DNA of 48,804 nucleotides from Phoronis australis (GCA_002633005.1 NMRA01000095.1:64001-112804); one strand, 5' to 3'. Positions 23,401-38,400 are shown, counted from the first letter of the stretch. Translations and numbers: made by a program. The notes: generated by a model from the letters alone, not told the origin.

Positions 23401-26400
23401 ACTTATGGTTTTGATAGGAATTAGACAGTCTATGCAGTTTTCCCATATTTTTTGAATATCACTTTTAGATATGTCAAACTTTTTAAAATATAACGATATT
23501 CGATTGACGAGTCTTCTTTTTACTTTGTAAAGTCATTTGAAGTAGCGTGTCAACGTCTCATGCAGTGATGTGTTGAAAGCGAAATTTTGGTTGATTTATT
23601 TGGTATACCTATTATATATCTTAAGGTGAAGAATGACATAATCACTATGAAAGAAGGTGAGGATTTAAATGTTACGTTCATGGCAACAGTTCCAATGATA
23701 GATGTCGGATGTGACCAAAGTGACCACAGCAATCAAAGGTGTCACATAAACTTTGAGCTGAGAGCGACACCTACAATCGAGGACGGGTTTACAGAAGAAC
23801 AAGTTTGTGTGAACGGCTTCAAACCAGTTGCAATAACAGCCACAGATTGTAATCAGCCACTTCAGTTAAGAGATCATGCTGCGTTGGATGATTATGAATG
23901 GAATTCGGAGACTCACGGCACCTTTCACTTTACAATCAAGAGTTCTATCGACAATCAATACGGAGCTCCAAAAAAACGTATTCTCAAGCTCGGAACACCT
24001 ACTACTGCGAACAACCATCCTGCCTGGAGCAACTACGTTGTGAAAGATGTCGAGGTAAGTTACTGTCATCAATTATCTTTTTTGAATAATGATTAAGTAG
24101 CGCGCAAATGTGTTATTTAGTGTATGACGTAAACAGAAGTATCACCTGTAGGTCCGCTATTTCGAACTTGAGTGCATCCACAACGTCCCGTAGCAACGGA
24201 CAACAATGAACACGTCCAGCTGAAGGCGCTGTTCCGTTGGATTAAGAAACGATTTAAAACGTCGTGTGCCACCCAACTTCAGCTCATGGCAAACTGGACG
24301 TCTCCTCCATCTCGCTCTTGCTTCTTGGAAATGCTTGCGAAAACCTTTCTCAGCCATTTCATTGCAATTATGTTGTGTCTTCGTGAATGGGTCGTAATCG
24401 ATTGGCTGTGGAAAGGATGGTGTGAACTTGTGCTCCATTACCATTCCACAGGAAACAGAGAACACTTTCCCATTCATCCAGTTCCTACTCTAATTCTTGG
24501 TGAATGTTTCGAACATTTCCAGGAAGTTGTTTTCATCGCCATATTTCCGACAAGTTTTGTTTTGTAGAGTTCTAGGTTGGCAGACTTTTCTCAGACTTCA
24601 TATGTGTTAGGTATCCTAAAGTGTTATCTTCTCTCTTTCTGGCTACGTTTTCGGGTCTTATTCGATTTTCTGGTTGTTGTATTTTTTGACTGGAAATTCC
24701 TCGCTTTCGTTTAGATTTGCCACCGTTGCAAACCAAAGTTTGATGGACTGACATGTAATTTACGTACACCATTTGCTCGAGGCAATGCTTTATGGGAATC
24801 AATCGCAAGGTGGCGCCGTGACACCCAACTTTTCAATTTTTACGATATTCTTGTGATAACTGTCTTAACAGAAAGTGGTAAATATTACATATATTTACCT
24901 TGATTATTTTGTTACATCTGATCCAATTCTTTGACATCTAGCGATAAAATAACTTAGAACATAATACACGACGATCTTTGATTGTTACAAAACCCAGTTG
25001 GTTTACAACAGGAGGCCAATGTCCACTCAGTTTTTAACCTATCACTGATGATATGCGTCTATAACTGTCTTGATTTGGAGCACACAAAGCTGTATGCAAG
25101 CTTCATCAACATTATCTTTTCCTTGACGGATGCATCTCCTACAAGAGACAGCTGCTGAGCGGCAGTTAAACAAAGATATGATATTGTCTTAGCTGTAACG
25201 CCTTGATATTCGGGTTAATCACAGTCAAGGTCCATGTTTGGTGGCCACTTTTGATGAAAAATGTTATGTAACTATGAAAGCTGGTTTATTGTAAAGTACC
25301 ATCATTTAAGATTTGTATTGTTAAATATTTTTGCGTAAGAATCAACAATTAAATTTGATGGCCTTCTGCATCAAAGTGCTTTAAGAAGGTACGTGCACTA
25401 CAACTTGTGGTCACAACTAACATTTGTCACGAAAACAAATTCATAAGTAAGCTAATAATTTATTAACTTCTTGATTAAATTATATGACATACTAGAGTAA
25501 GAAATTTCATCGTGCTGATGATTCATTACATACTTTATCAATGAAAATTTTTTCTCTTGCAATATGATTCTTACAAATAGAAAAAGACCAGTATCTATTA
25601 AAAAACTTTATTTGTGCTACTTGCCTAATTTTGAACACATTCAGAGTAAGTCAAAATAGATAATACAATGCTAGGTCCAGTATGCAACTTGTAAGCAGGA
25701 AGCTCACTCAATCAACATCAATTCATTTTGACAAATTTACAAATGTCTCGGATGGTCTCGAGTTTGGTGCGGACAGTACTTGTTGGTTTGATGCATCTTG
25801 TAATCATGTGACATGACTTCTAGGATGTTACTAAGTATTGTGTGGCATTCTGCTGCCCATAAGTTTGATAACGTCCATTGTTTTTTTGTCAGACCGAATG
25901 CTTCAGGGTATACCAGTATTATTCATAAGAACAGCAGTATGTATAAATACATGTAGTTGTAGGCAATATTTGATAGCACACAAGTTGAAGGTACGTACAC
26001 TACAAAGGGGTACGTAGACTGTGTTTCAATGACATGTCATCTACTGAGCGATAGTTCATTTACCAAATCCATTCCAGAAGAACAAATAAAATACACAGCA
26101 TTCATGTGCATGTCTGTCATTTTTAGAACATGTTAAAATACGTACACTACACATAGAGCTACATGCCAACATATCACTCAAAACGAATGTATTTGTAGTA
26201 AACACCCATTTACCTAGTCTATGATTCCATGCTACATGTACTTTATGACATCGGGTACGTACACGTACACTATATAAAGGATTACGTACAGTACATTTTG
26301 GTGGCCTTTTTAGGCCCTTTGCAAAATAGCAGAAATCCCAGTTAATATCCAGACTTTTGGTTTGTTTTGATATTGAATAATTTGACGTGTTGCTTAGGCT

Positions 26401-29400
26401 TACAATGTACATGTTCTGTAGTATTTGTTGTTATAGAGTGCTAACTGTACTTTTTAACCTTCATTACAATAGATTAAGTTTAGAAACACAGGAACGAGTT
26501 CCTGTTGTACGATGAACCTTTTCCATTTCTCAATAATTGAGCACAACTTCATCTAAGTGATTCTGAAAGTGACTTGAGTTATACCTAAGTTACATCAAAG
26601 TATTTACTTACTTAATAAAATAAATTTCTTTTCTACTGTTGCCACTTAAAAACTGGAATTTTTAAAATGACCAATCGTACCGCTAAAAATGCTTGAAATT
26701 CAGAGCCAAAACTGCATTAATTTCTGAAACATAATCCCATTTTGATATTTTTTTTATTGTGCACAATTAAATAACCCTTTGCATATGAGGTCCAGTTGGC
26801 ATTTGGTGCGTGATCAGAATTTTTCTTTTTTGGCCGTAACACGGTCGACTCTCGAACACGGACCTTGATTGCGATTTACTCGGTTGTGTCGTGATTGTAC
26901 ATTTTGTCTCCTATTCACGCGATTGAAAAACGAAAAGCTTCCGGATTTTTTCTAACGTTGTTTTCTCTGAATTGTAGGTCACTGTTTTGGACGAAGACAG
27001 CACAACTACAAGAAATCACATGTGTATTTCAATTAATGACCCGCACATGATCACATTTGACGGCCAGTGAGTATATGCATTGTTACAATTCAGTAGCTAT
27101 GGAAAAGTGCTCAGTGACCCGTGTCTAGCAATCATGCATATACGTAAGATGGCACTCAACATTTTTCTCCATTTCGCCTCCCAAGGCTGTCAGAACTGAG
27201 GAAAAGCACTTTATTTCTTTTTCTTAACAAAACCACAGAATGTGAAACATATGCAGATACTGGTCATACATAAATCTTGCCAACTGTTGAAAATTTGGAT
27301 TCAAAGTTCCTTTTCTTTTGCTATTTTGCCCACACCTGGCCCTGCCAATAAGAGTAAAAATACACAAAATTGGCAGCTTCAGCCCAAAACCTCGACGAAA
27401 CACTCAGAGATCCATATCTGTCTCGCCGAGAGAAAATCCGGCCAAAACCACGTGCTCTCATTGAAAATTCACGGCAATATCTCGAACAATCTCGCGAGAG
27501 CTTGCTTTACCAGCATTATACTAGGGTTACTGATCTCGACCCAACTTGGCGGCCTATTTGTGCTGCAACTGCAACGGATAACGCTTGAAATGGAATCAAG
27601 GTGACGTAATCGCAAGGCATCGGGTTCCCAAGGCAGCCATTGATCGGCGTTTGTTTTGAGCACAACAAACGCCACGGTTCCACGACCTGATCATGGTCTC
27701 ATTCCGTAGAAAAATTCTCTTGCGAGAAAACCAAGTCCTCGCCAGACCTCGAGAAATCACTCCAGTGAAAGGCGAGAGTCTGGCGGGTATACTCGGAAGC
27801 TTGCTACCGTGTTCTAGCAATATGGCGTCCACTGAGGTGATGGGCGGTTGCAACCAGACTGCGGAATTGCAGGTTCGCCCAAAAGCCAGGGTTTAAGTCA
27901 ACTTGAATGCTTACTCTTCAGAGTCTAACGAACGCGGTGAGAATAAAAACTGAGAAATGTCCATTTTATGTCATCAATTAGGGACTGCCTTGCTAGACAA
28001 AAACAAAATTTCAGTAAATCTGAGATCATGGTTATTTACAAATGTTCATGCATAAAAGAGGTTCTCCAGCCACCATATATTCAACGTTTTTAGCCACACT
28101 TGCATCTCTTTCAGTCAATCAACGGTTTATATACATCACAGTTTTTTATTTATTGCAGTCGTTATGAAAGTCATCTTCACGGAGAATTTATTCTTTACAA
28201 AAATAATAAATATCCATTTGAGGTGAGTAGTTTTTTGTTATTGTTTATATGAGTTCTGTTAACCCAAAGGTACTTTATGTACACATGTATGCCATTTCGG
28301 TCTATCAAAGTGATATAAATGTGCTTTGCTTGTTCTAGAACGTCTTCCATTTAAAATTACCAACTTCAGAAATCAGTAAATAGTCACCATACCTCCACTG
28401 AGTGTTGTTGAACGATACAGCCACTTGCTCTTAGGGGGTCGTCCTACATCGTGTATTTTGCTTCCAACATGCGTCCAGTGTATATAGCCACGATTATATG
28501 CAGCAGTATTACTCCATTTTAAACTTTTTAAACAATACGCATACCCACCAACGGCAGTAAATAAGTATTTACATGGCATTCGTAAGGGGGAAAGAAATGC
28601 AATATTTGTCATCACAAATCGACACAGCAACGTTTAATGGTGAAGAGAAATTTCATCTAGAGTCATTTCCTTAAGTCTGGGTAGCTCTAACATTCGATAA
28701 TCAACCCCCAGGCTTTTTTGTTTTTGGAACTATCTCGCAAACATGTACCTGTATGAATATGTTAAGAAAGATCGATGCATTGGTGCTAAAAAAATTCAAA
28801 GATTAAGGGTGGTTTGAAGATTTTGAAATGGCAGGTGCCATTCTATAAGGCCAACTCATTATTCCTCGAACGTATCACAAACTTACAGTATTAAACAATC
28901 CACCTTTGTAGCCAAATCGCAATGTTTTGTTAAGCGCACTGTTGGTAACCTGCCGGATTCACGAAAATAAGTTTTCCAGTTCGCATACAAACACATTGCA
29001 CTTGGCAGCAAAGGAAGTGAAGATCACAATGGCGGCATTTTGGTCGAGTGATCTTGGTTTTACACCCAGGTGCAAATTTAAATTGCATTCATAGGTCACA
29101 TGTATATTTTTATCTTCGTATATTTACAATTACGTGCCACCTGGAGGTGGTGTATTTATACCTGTGAGTGTAGCTGTACATACAGGGCCCGGTCTCCAAT
29201 CTCCGTACTCAGACTCTAATCATGCTCAAACTCACAGTTCATACTCAACTCGAGTACAGACTCAGCTTTCGTGTATTCAATGTCATACTCGAAAAATCTG
29301 TACTCGAAATTTCGAGCACGTACTCAGTTTTCGAGTGTACTCGAACTGAAGTTGTATCTCATCTATATTTCGAGTACGATTTTGAGTACAAATTCGGAGT

Positions 29401-32400
29401 CTATGCTCAAATTTCAAGTTTGGTATGGCAGTGTGCTTGAAATTGTCCTCGAAAATAAATACGAGCCAGAGAATAAAATATCGAAAGGGAACCAAGAAAC
29501 ACAGCAAATCTAAAAAAAATAAGTCCTCTTACCGCATCTCAGCACTTCAATTTCACTTCAGAGATAATAGTTTTCATCTTTTAAGATTTAAAAATCTTCT
29601 TATTCTTCACCTTATTAACCCGCCGTATCACTGTATGTTATGGCCGCCATTCCATCTCTACAATTCCTGGCAACAGGCACATTGTAATCCCTTGTCGTCG
29701 AGTCATAACAAGCGTCGAAAGCAGTTGTGGGAATAGTCGTGTGAGAAGTTTGTGCTGACCTTATTTCGGTATGTGTGCCTACGTTTTGTAGGGTTTCCAA
29801 AAGACCAGGAGGGGAGGGAAGTTAAAAAAGTTCGCTTCCCTGTCAGGTACATTTCTCATCATACCTTAGTCATCTATAATTCCTCAATCCCCAAATGGAA
29901 TTCCAGATTTTGTTTGCCGATGTCTAAGTAGACGTCTCGTCGCGTTCACTGCCACTGGTGAACTCTGAATGCCTGCACAAGTATTGTTTTTTAACCCAAG
30001 TGCCAAATGTCAACTCACTTGATACATCCCAGTAAAATACAAAGATACAGTATCAAAGTTTGACTTCAGCGTAGGCCTACACAGCAATGGGTTTATGTCA
30101 AGACTAAATTAACAACAGAGATGTAATGTGATAAGCTGTTACATATTTCTTAAGACATTTTCGGGACTGGGTGAGGAACTCAAGAAGTAAAGCTTAAATA
30201 TTGTCAAATGTATCAAAGAAATGGCATAAGAATATTTATTGAAAATAAAAAATGAATAACAGTTACAGAACACTCAGAATTCCACGTCATAGACATACTC
30301 TTGTAGTTGTAGCGACAGCAGACGATAATGTAGGCCTAGTTCTTGGGGTGGTCTATTCCAATAGGGGGCGATGAATCAGCGCTGCTTTGCGTGATTTTGC
30401 ATTTCACATCATAAAGAGTTCCATAGCAACTCGAGTATGAGTGTCAGATTTGAGTACGTTTGGAGTCTGCTCGAAATGCGACATTAGATACGCTTTTTTG
30501 AGTACGACTCCAGTGAGCACGATTTTGAGTATGAAATCTCGAGTATGAGTATGAGTATGAGTCTGAGTACGGAGATTGGAGACCGGGCCCTGGTGTATTT
30601 GCGTTAATAAGACACGAAAGTAAATATACACTCGGGTCTAAATATCACCCAGTTGTAAACACCGTAATGTAAATGAGGCTTAAGATATTGCTTACCCGTA
30701 TGTGTAGTTGCACGTAAAGTTACGTACGACACGTATTTTCTTCATGTGAACGCAAATACATCTGTAGAGTTACACAAGAGAGTATGAATATTATTTACAT
30801 CAAGTTATAAGAAAACAAATGTACACACATGCAAGTACTTGAGGTACATATGACGCCTTTTCCATTTGTGCACCGTTGTACATGCGCGGAAATGATTTTG
30901 TTTTCGCGACTTTCAAGAATTATTCGTCTTGGATGGATAGCCACCAGCTTTGTGTCAAATTCCAAAATTCAGTAAGTTATGAAATCGACCCGGCAACTGG
31001 TACATGTATATGGCTAAACCCTGATACCTGTAACAACACAAATGTAAGAGATCGGGATAGAGAAACCAATGATGTTTAAGGTAATGGAGGACCATATAAA
31101 AATTAAATTTTGCTATACTGTTGGGATTATAAATATGTTAAGTATTTGAGGATAGTTTAATGCCAGAATTTTCTCCATTAATGCATTCAATGGCCAACAC
31201 AACAAATTGCTTTTCTCACATAATAATCAACATTCTCCCGAAGTTACACCATATGTAAATGCAATACAAAAGTGTTGCTTGCTTGAATGTTATTGTCTCT
31301 TTCATTAACATCTAAGCGTGTCTTGAAATTTATTTACTCTGTCGGTGTTAATAAACAGGTTCACGGACTCTTCCAAAAATGCGGCGGATGGCGAAGTTAT
31401 GAAAATACAGCCTGTAATTGCGGTGTTGCCGTGAGATCTGCCACCGATGTGTTCGTGGTTGAAAATTGCAAGAAAAAAGAGCTGTATCATACAGGTGCAG
31501 GGGATCGATTAAAGAGTCGTTTACGAATAAGTCAAGAAGGGTCTTGCGACTCTTATGGTCGAGGTACGAGACTTATTCGAAAAGATGGCGGCAGTACAAT
31601 GGAGGTGAGTCAGTCTTAACATCCCGAATTCAACTCTTCTATTTTGCCGATTTGGAAAACGCTTAGTTTTCGTAAAGGTAGGGCTGCTGTCACATTCCTG
31701 AACTGATTTGATTCACATTTCCAACGTCATTTTTGTCAGCATTTCATTACCTTAGGGTAAAACTTTAGCTGCATTAGTAGGACTAATGGCGTTCTAGCTT
31801 GCGTGTGCACTATACATGCAGGGATAAACAAACTAGAGGTGTCCAATTGTGAGACAATATGCCACATTGATGGTTTTACACCACAGAATCATAACTAAAC
31901 AGGCACCTTGGGTATCTATCTATTCAGTGTCGTCATTATTTCTCTATTAGAGTTGAAAGTATAGATGAGAAGCGGAGAAATAGATGGAGGGAGAGGCTGA
32001 ACTGTGCCGGATTAAACAGTTGCGAGACTGGCAACAAGACTGGGAACGCAGGCCCCCACTCAAATTTTCATGCAACGAATATCTCACAACAACAGCCGAA
32101 TAGGTGTAATTTCCAACTTTGGGAAGAAAAGCAATTGAGGAGAGTTCTGCATGTTGAGGCTAGTGTGTCCACTGCCTATCTGTTGATGGAATTGGACGAT
32201 TTCAGGATATACACACCACTAATCAGCCCCTGTACCAATTACAATATCAAATCTTCTACCTTTGCTAAATAACGAACATTCTGCACACATTCCGGATTAT
32301 TAAAATTTTGCCACAAAGCATTTTAACGAAACTCAAACTGTAAATTCAAGAACGGCTCAACATCAAGGAATATCTGGCGCTTTTTTAGACTCTGCAGTTT

Positions 32401-35400
32401 TATAGTCCCGTGTTTTTGTGTGGAAGCTTACGCTGTTAGCAACACTACGGCACCTATATTTCTTTGTCATCGCCCACTCAGTGGGGTCTCGTTTTTCTTG
32501 ACCCTGAGCAAATTCTTGCGGCATTCTTAAATTTGACGTTTCCTTCGCGACCAACCTGTGACACTCCTACAAATTTTCGTACCTTCTGAAAGTGGATCCA
32601 GCCGTACCACTCTATGACTCGAACACGTCTAAAGACTCTTTGCTGTTGAAAACGACTTCAACCCTATTTCAACCTATTGGCAAGATTTTCAGCTCCAGTA
32701 AACTCATAGTTTCAAAATATGTGGCATTAAAATTTTGACTTCATCAAAACAATCCTGGTCATTTTTCATCGTTGAAGAATAACCATTGGTGATCATCAGT
32801 TTACGGGACCAAAATGTGACACTGCGTCGTTCGTTGCAAAACAGCATCGTCCGATGATCTCGGATTGAGAAATCGGAAAAGTGTTGGAAATAGTAACCTT
32901 GATCGAAGTCGAAACGCCTGAGACGAACGGACAATTGAGAAAACTATGTTATAAATCAACGCCTTTATCATTTAGCAAGTCGAAGCATTGGGAAGATGAA
33001 ACATAAATTACTGTTAGACTTTGATTTAAAGCCTGTTTGAGTAGCCCGGTTGGTAAGCCTCACAATTACCATGCAAATGCCATAGGTGAACAAGAAATAA
33101 ACTAGACTCCATCTGTTCGTATGAACATTACTGCCGGTATTTCCCCTGTGCAAATGAAGAGTAGTAAAGGTATCATCTCTCTCGGAGGGTTTTTGCACCA
33201 TGTCCTTTCAGTTATTTTCAAATTTAGACTATTTTCTTGTTATTCAATTTACCTAGGCTGTTCACTGCTTCGCGCTTTGTTAAGAACACAGAAGTACTTA
33301 TCTACAAGATTTCAAACACAAACAATGATTAACACAGCCCCTGGTAACTGTTTTGAAATTCATGTAAAATTTTGCTTTAGTGTACATAGGCACGATTCCT
33401 GGTCTTGGAAATACCTTACAGTTCGTCATTTATTCAAACCCGGGATGATAGGTTTTCTTAATTTGCCAAGCATTGTCTTGTAAAATGTCACTTGTTTTTT
33501 TCGAGGTAGTCAGTAACACGTTGAAACCAATTCTGTAGGCTCTAACGCTCTGATCAAACATAAGTTTCATAACCTGAGCGATGCAATTATATCTGGTAAA
33601 TGGATGTAGATGAAGCAAATACACTTGAACCAGATAATCGGTCGACAACTCGTTTTTATGGATTTGAAGTCCTAATTAAGAAATACTTGAATTCTATATT
33701 AAAGAATCTGATTTTGAAAGTTACACTGTTTATAAAATGGATATTTTGGAATAAATACAAAAAACGTGATGATACAATATTGTTTTTTTTGCTGTCATGC
33801 CTGCTCCCTACTTCGACGGAATTTTTCGACAATGACTCTAAACCTGTTTTGACATTGTACCCCGTGCAGGCTGGAAGCGGTTTGGGCATGCATTACTTCT
33901 TTCTAGTTCATTCTACTTTTTTCTGTGGAGTTCTCTGAAATGCTTCATTGACTATGAAACAATCGACATTACTTATATTTTTAAATTGCAGCTCCATCTC
34001 CCGACGGGAACAGTTGTTGAAGTCAAAGGTATCGGAAGGGGATACTTGTCAATATACATCGTCCCATCAAAAGCTGATTTTGGAAATACCGAAGGCCTTT
34101 GTGGCTCATTTAACAATGTTTGCGACGACGATTTTATCCACAACGGTGTCAGTTATGATGAGAGCCGTCCAGAAGAATGCCAAACTGAAGCAAGCTACCT
34201 ATTAAAAGAAAAACATGTCAAGGATAGTTTTACATCCTTGTGGAGGTATATATGTATTGGTTGGTCTATAAACCACACTACGTGGCTATGGTAACACTCA
34301 TCAGCTTAGAAAAACATGTCAAGGTCAGCTATACACCTTTGTGGAAGTACGTACATGTATGTGTTAGTTGGTCTAGCAACTACACTAGGTGGCGCTGGTA
34401 ATACTCGCCAGTTAAAAACATGTCACGAACAGATGAGTAACACTAAAAGGCAAGACTTCCCGAGATTACGTGAGATATTGCCGTGTATTTTAAGCGAGAA
34501 CACGTGACTTTGGCTAGACTTTAGCGAGGTCCTATCGTCGGTCCTAGCGTTACTGAACTAGGTGGGGCTGGTGATACTCATGAAGCTTACCTAGCAACAA
34601 GCTGCCCTGTTGTTGTTCTCTGGCCCTTCAATCTTGGAATTTCGATAATTCTAATCCTGTTACCTGTGCAATTTACATGGCCACATATTAAAATTCGCCC
34701 ATTGGCAGCTACAATTTCTTAAGGCCATTCTTACAAAATGTTTGCAGGGAAGTTTAACACAGTTTCACACATTCAGGATAAATATGCATGAGCGTGCTTG
34801 TGGTGTGCTCGTGTGTATTTTGTGCGTGTGTGTTATTTTAGTCAGTGTCTGGTGTTTGAAGGTCACTGAAATGTTCCAAGATTCGTAATTGTTACTCTCC
34901 TCGCGTCTGTGCCTGTTCTCAATTTCAAGCAATGGTCGTGAAAACAGTGAAGGAATTTCCACTTCACTCTTTTCACGGCCCCTTTTTGCATAATAAATGT
35001 AAATCGCATCATAATAATTTGAATACTTCGCGAAAACGAGGGCTTGCGCAATTGGTAAAGTTAAGCCCAACTGCCCTCCAAGGATACTGAAGCCTGTTTC
35101 AGTACTTTGCTTCATCTGCTACTAAATAATATCTACAAACCCTCCAAGATACTGTATACGCATTACACTGTTAAAACTTCCTCACTGCGTCTTAAGATGG
35201 AAAATGTTGTTCGAGGTGAGCTGACTGCCGAAGAAATTTCATCTTGTTTCAGTCTTTTATAAGCCTGAAAACGGTATCACAGTATTCTTTTGTGAGACAG
35301 ATTTTACAGAGATTGTGCAAATGAGATCTTGTTTGGAAAGGGCTTAGTATTCTTAAATTATCTTCTTATGCAATGTTGTATTTCCAGGGTAAAGCCGGAA

Positions 35401-38400
35401 AATAGGTTGTTTGGCGGGAAATTTAATCCTGAAAACACTTTCCAGGCGTTTAGAAATCAACAATATTGCACGTGCGATCCAGCAAATACCGGAGGGGAGA
35501 TTGAATGTAGCCCCTTGGAGTACGTCAATCCGTGTGAAAGTTTAGGTGGTGTTGACATCACTGACCGCCACGTTAAAAAATGTCGCAGAAAAAGAGAAAC
35601 TAACTTTCACGACTTCGTCGACGACGAAAATTATGAACTTGACGTCGATCCTACTTACAAACCCTCGGTACGTAATTCTAGTTGATCTGTGCAATACGCT
35701 ACTTTATACTACATAATCAGCTTTACAAAGCCATTACAACTTTGATTAACCTTTTTGTTAACCAACGCGTGTTGATTACAGTTTTTGCGGGAACCCCTAG
35801 TTCAGAGTCTAATCCGCTTTACTCAAGTTCCGTGTAGTGACTGCCGTCGGCTTGACATCAGAGCAATTCTGCAGCAGACGTCATTTTACTTGGAAATTGA
35901 ATACTACAATGAGGACGTGCAATAATCCCATGTTTAACAAACCGCACTGTACTGACATTTATACGATGCGAAATTTAAGACGTAGAATTTAAAGAAAAAC
36001 GACATCTTTAATTCAGTAAAACTTATCTACCATTTTCTCTCACTTGAAAATCATCGATCTCCAGTTCTAATGTCGCCAGGAATCTTACTCGGACATTATA
36101 TTAGTAACCAGTAGTAAACTTATTTAGCAAACAATATTTTCCCGGTGGGAGCTCAGCAAGATAATATACATATATGGAGTAGGCTAGCCTATTTGCTTGA
36201 AATTTTTATGCTATACATTCGCTTTATTTCTATTTTGTTCAAATTTCCAACTGGTTTTGAGTAAAACCATTATTTTAACAAATTGACGGCGATAATTCTC
36301 CACTCGGGACTTTAGACTTAGGGGGATAATGAGTTTGCCATGAAATAATATATATCTATGTCTGAGTCCATGTATATGTATACATGGTCACGTGTATTAA
36401 CATTTATTGTGTCGTTTGCATGTTTAGTCATTAAATCGGGTCAAACTTTAAATAGATGCAAAAGTATTACAAGTACTAGTAGCGAAAGCAACTCTTCAAA
36501 GCAACCTTGCCTTCTCAACATTGCCTGTTAGTTGTCTGTGATGTTCTAAAATGAATTCTGTTGTGGGTGGTTGCCTGTAACTTATTACGTACATGTATCA
36601 TTTGGCAAAAATGTGTTGACTATTTTAAGGTGATGTCTTTTCCAACTGCGAGTAACATCACATACGAGTCTGCGAAGACTTTTTGTGAAAATTACGTGTA
36701 CAACTCATCCGTAGCCAAGACGTGTGGAGAGGTTGCCGAGATAAACTTTTCGGAGAAAGTTGGTAGCTGTGTCGAAGACATTAAGGTAAACATTATTCGG
36801 AGATGACCCTCCGGCTTTGTGATACGATTCTTTTTCAGTAATAAGGCTTAGGTCTTTGGAAATGTTTTTAAAGCTGCACTTTATCCCGTTAAGCTGACTA
36901 AAAACAAAACTTGAACATGATCTATTATCTTGATGGCAAGAAATGCTCTTAATTTAGCGTACGATTGCCATGATCGGCAGTCTTCTTCATGTGTCTGTTG
37001 CTGACTGTTACTGGTTACTGATACAGTTCGTGCACAGTCAATGTCTTGATGGTGGGGTTCTCACTGAGTAGTATTATCAGACTCCTAGTTGACATGGTAA
37101 CCATAACTATGTACACGATCCGAAAATGATGTTTCGCTTTATTTAATGCACCAATTATTCCCGTGAACAATGACATGACGTCTTTGCAACATAGGACAAA
37201 ACACACCTGCTGTCATCACTTGTAAAAATCTTCTCAGATGACACTGTCGGAACTCAAAACAATCTAAATTATCTGCCTCAATCATGCGCGCACCCAGCCT
37301 TTAATATGGGGGGTCTAATTCCCGACGTTGTGGACCTTCTGCTAACAAAAGAGGGGGCGGACTNGTATACATGGTCACGTGTATTAACATTTATTGTGTC
37401 GTTTGCATGTTTAGTCATTAAATCGGGTCAAACTTTAATTAGATGCAAAAGTATTACAAGTACTAGTAGCGAAAGCAAATCTTCAAAGCAATCTTGCCTT
37501 CTCAACATTGCCTGTTAGTTGTCTGTGATGTTCTGAAATGAATTCTGTTGTGTGTGGTTGCCTGTAACTTATTACGTACATGTATCATTTGGCAAAAATG
37601 TGTTGACTATTTTAAGGTGATGTCTTTTCCAACTGCGAATAACATCACATACGAGTCTGCGAAGACTTTTTGTGAAAATTACGTGTACAACTCATCCGTA
37701 GCCAAGACGTGTGGAGAGGTTGCCGAGATAAATTTTTCGGAGAAAGTTGGTAGCTGTGTCGAAGACATTAAGGTAAACATTATTCGGAGATGACACTCCG
37801 GCTTTGTGATACGATTCTTTTTAATAAGGCTTAGGTCTTTGGAAATGTTTTTAAAGCTGCACTTTATCCCGTTAAGCTGACTAAAAACAAAACTTGAACA
37901 TGATCTATTATCTTGATGGCAAGAAATGCTCTTAATTTAGCGTACGATTACCACGATCGGCAGTCTTCTTCATGTGTCTGTTGCTGACTGTTACTGGTTA
38001 CTGATACAGTTCGTGCACAGTCAATGTCTTGATGGTGGGGTTCTCACTGAGTAGTATTATCAGACTCCTAGTTGACATGGTAACCATAACTATGTACACG
38101 TTCCGAAAATGATGTTTCCCTTTATTTAATGCACCAATTATTCCCGTGAACAATGACATGACGTCTTTGCAACATAGGGCAAAGCACACCTGCTGTCATC
38201 ACTTGTAAAAATCTTCTCAGATGACACTGTCGGAACTCAAAACAATCTAAATTATTTGCCTCAATCATGCGCGCACCCAGCCTTCAATATGGGGGGTCTA
38301 ATTCCCGATGTTGTGGACCTTCTGCTAACAAAAGAGGGGGCCGACTGAAAAAAAACGGGAACATCACTGCGAATTGCAAGTTTGTGCTTGTTTAATAGGC

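Larger units (their letters stand above)
36378..38346. repeat. ~985-bp tandem duplication meeting at an N (37364); probable assembly artefact
   Basis: 36378-37363 and 37365-38346 are about 97-98% identical, differing by scattered substitutions and a 4-bp indel. Copy 1 stops exactly at the N, whereas copy 2 continues past the same point into unique sequence. Copy 2 begins right after the N with GTATACATGG, which in copy 1 follows unique sequence. This is the geometry of two overlapping contig ends, probably two alleles, placed end to end. Confidence 0.88.

Noticed and set aside
30876-31079. Open frame of 67 codons before exon 10 as an extra exon
   Set aside because: Exon 9 joins exon 10 directly in phase and in the order expected of a VWD domain, and this stretch has no acceptor/donor pair in phase.
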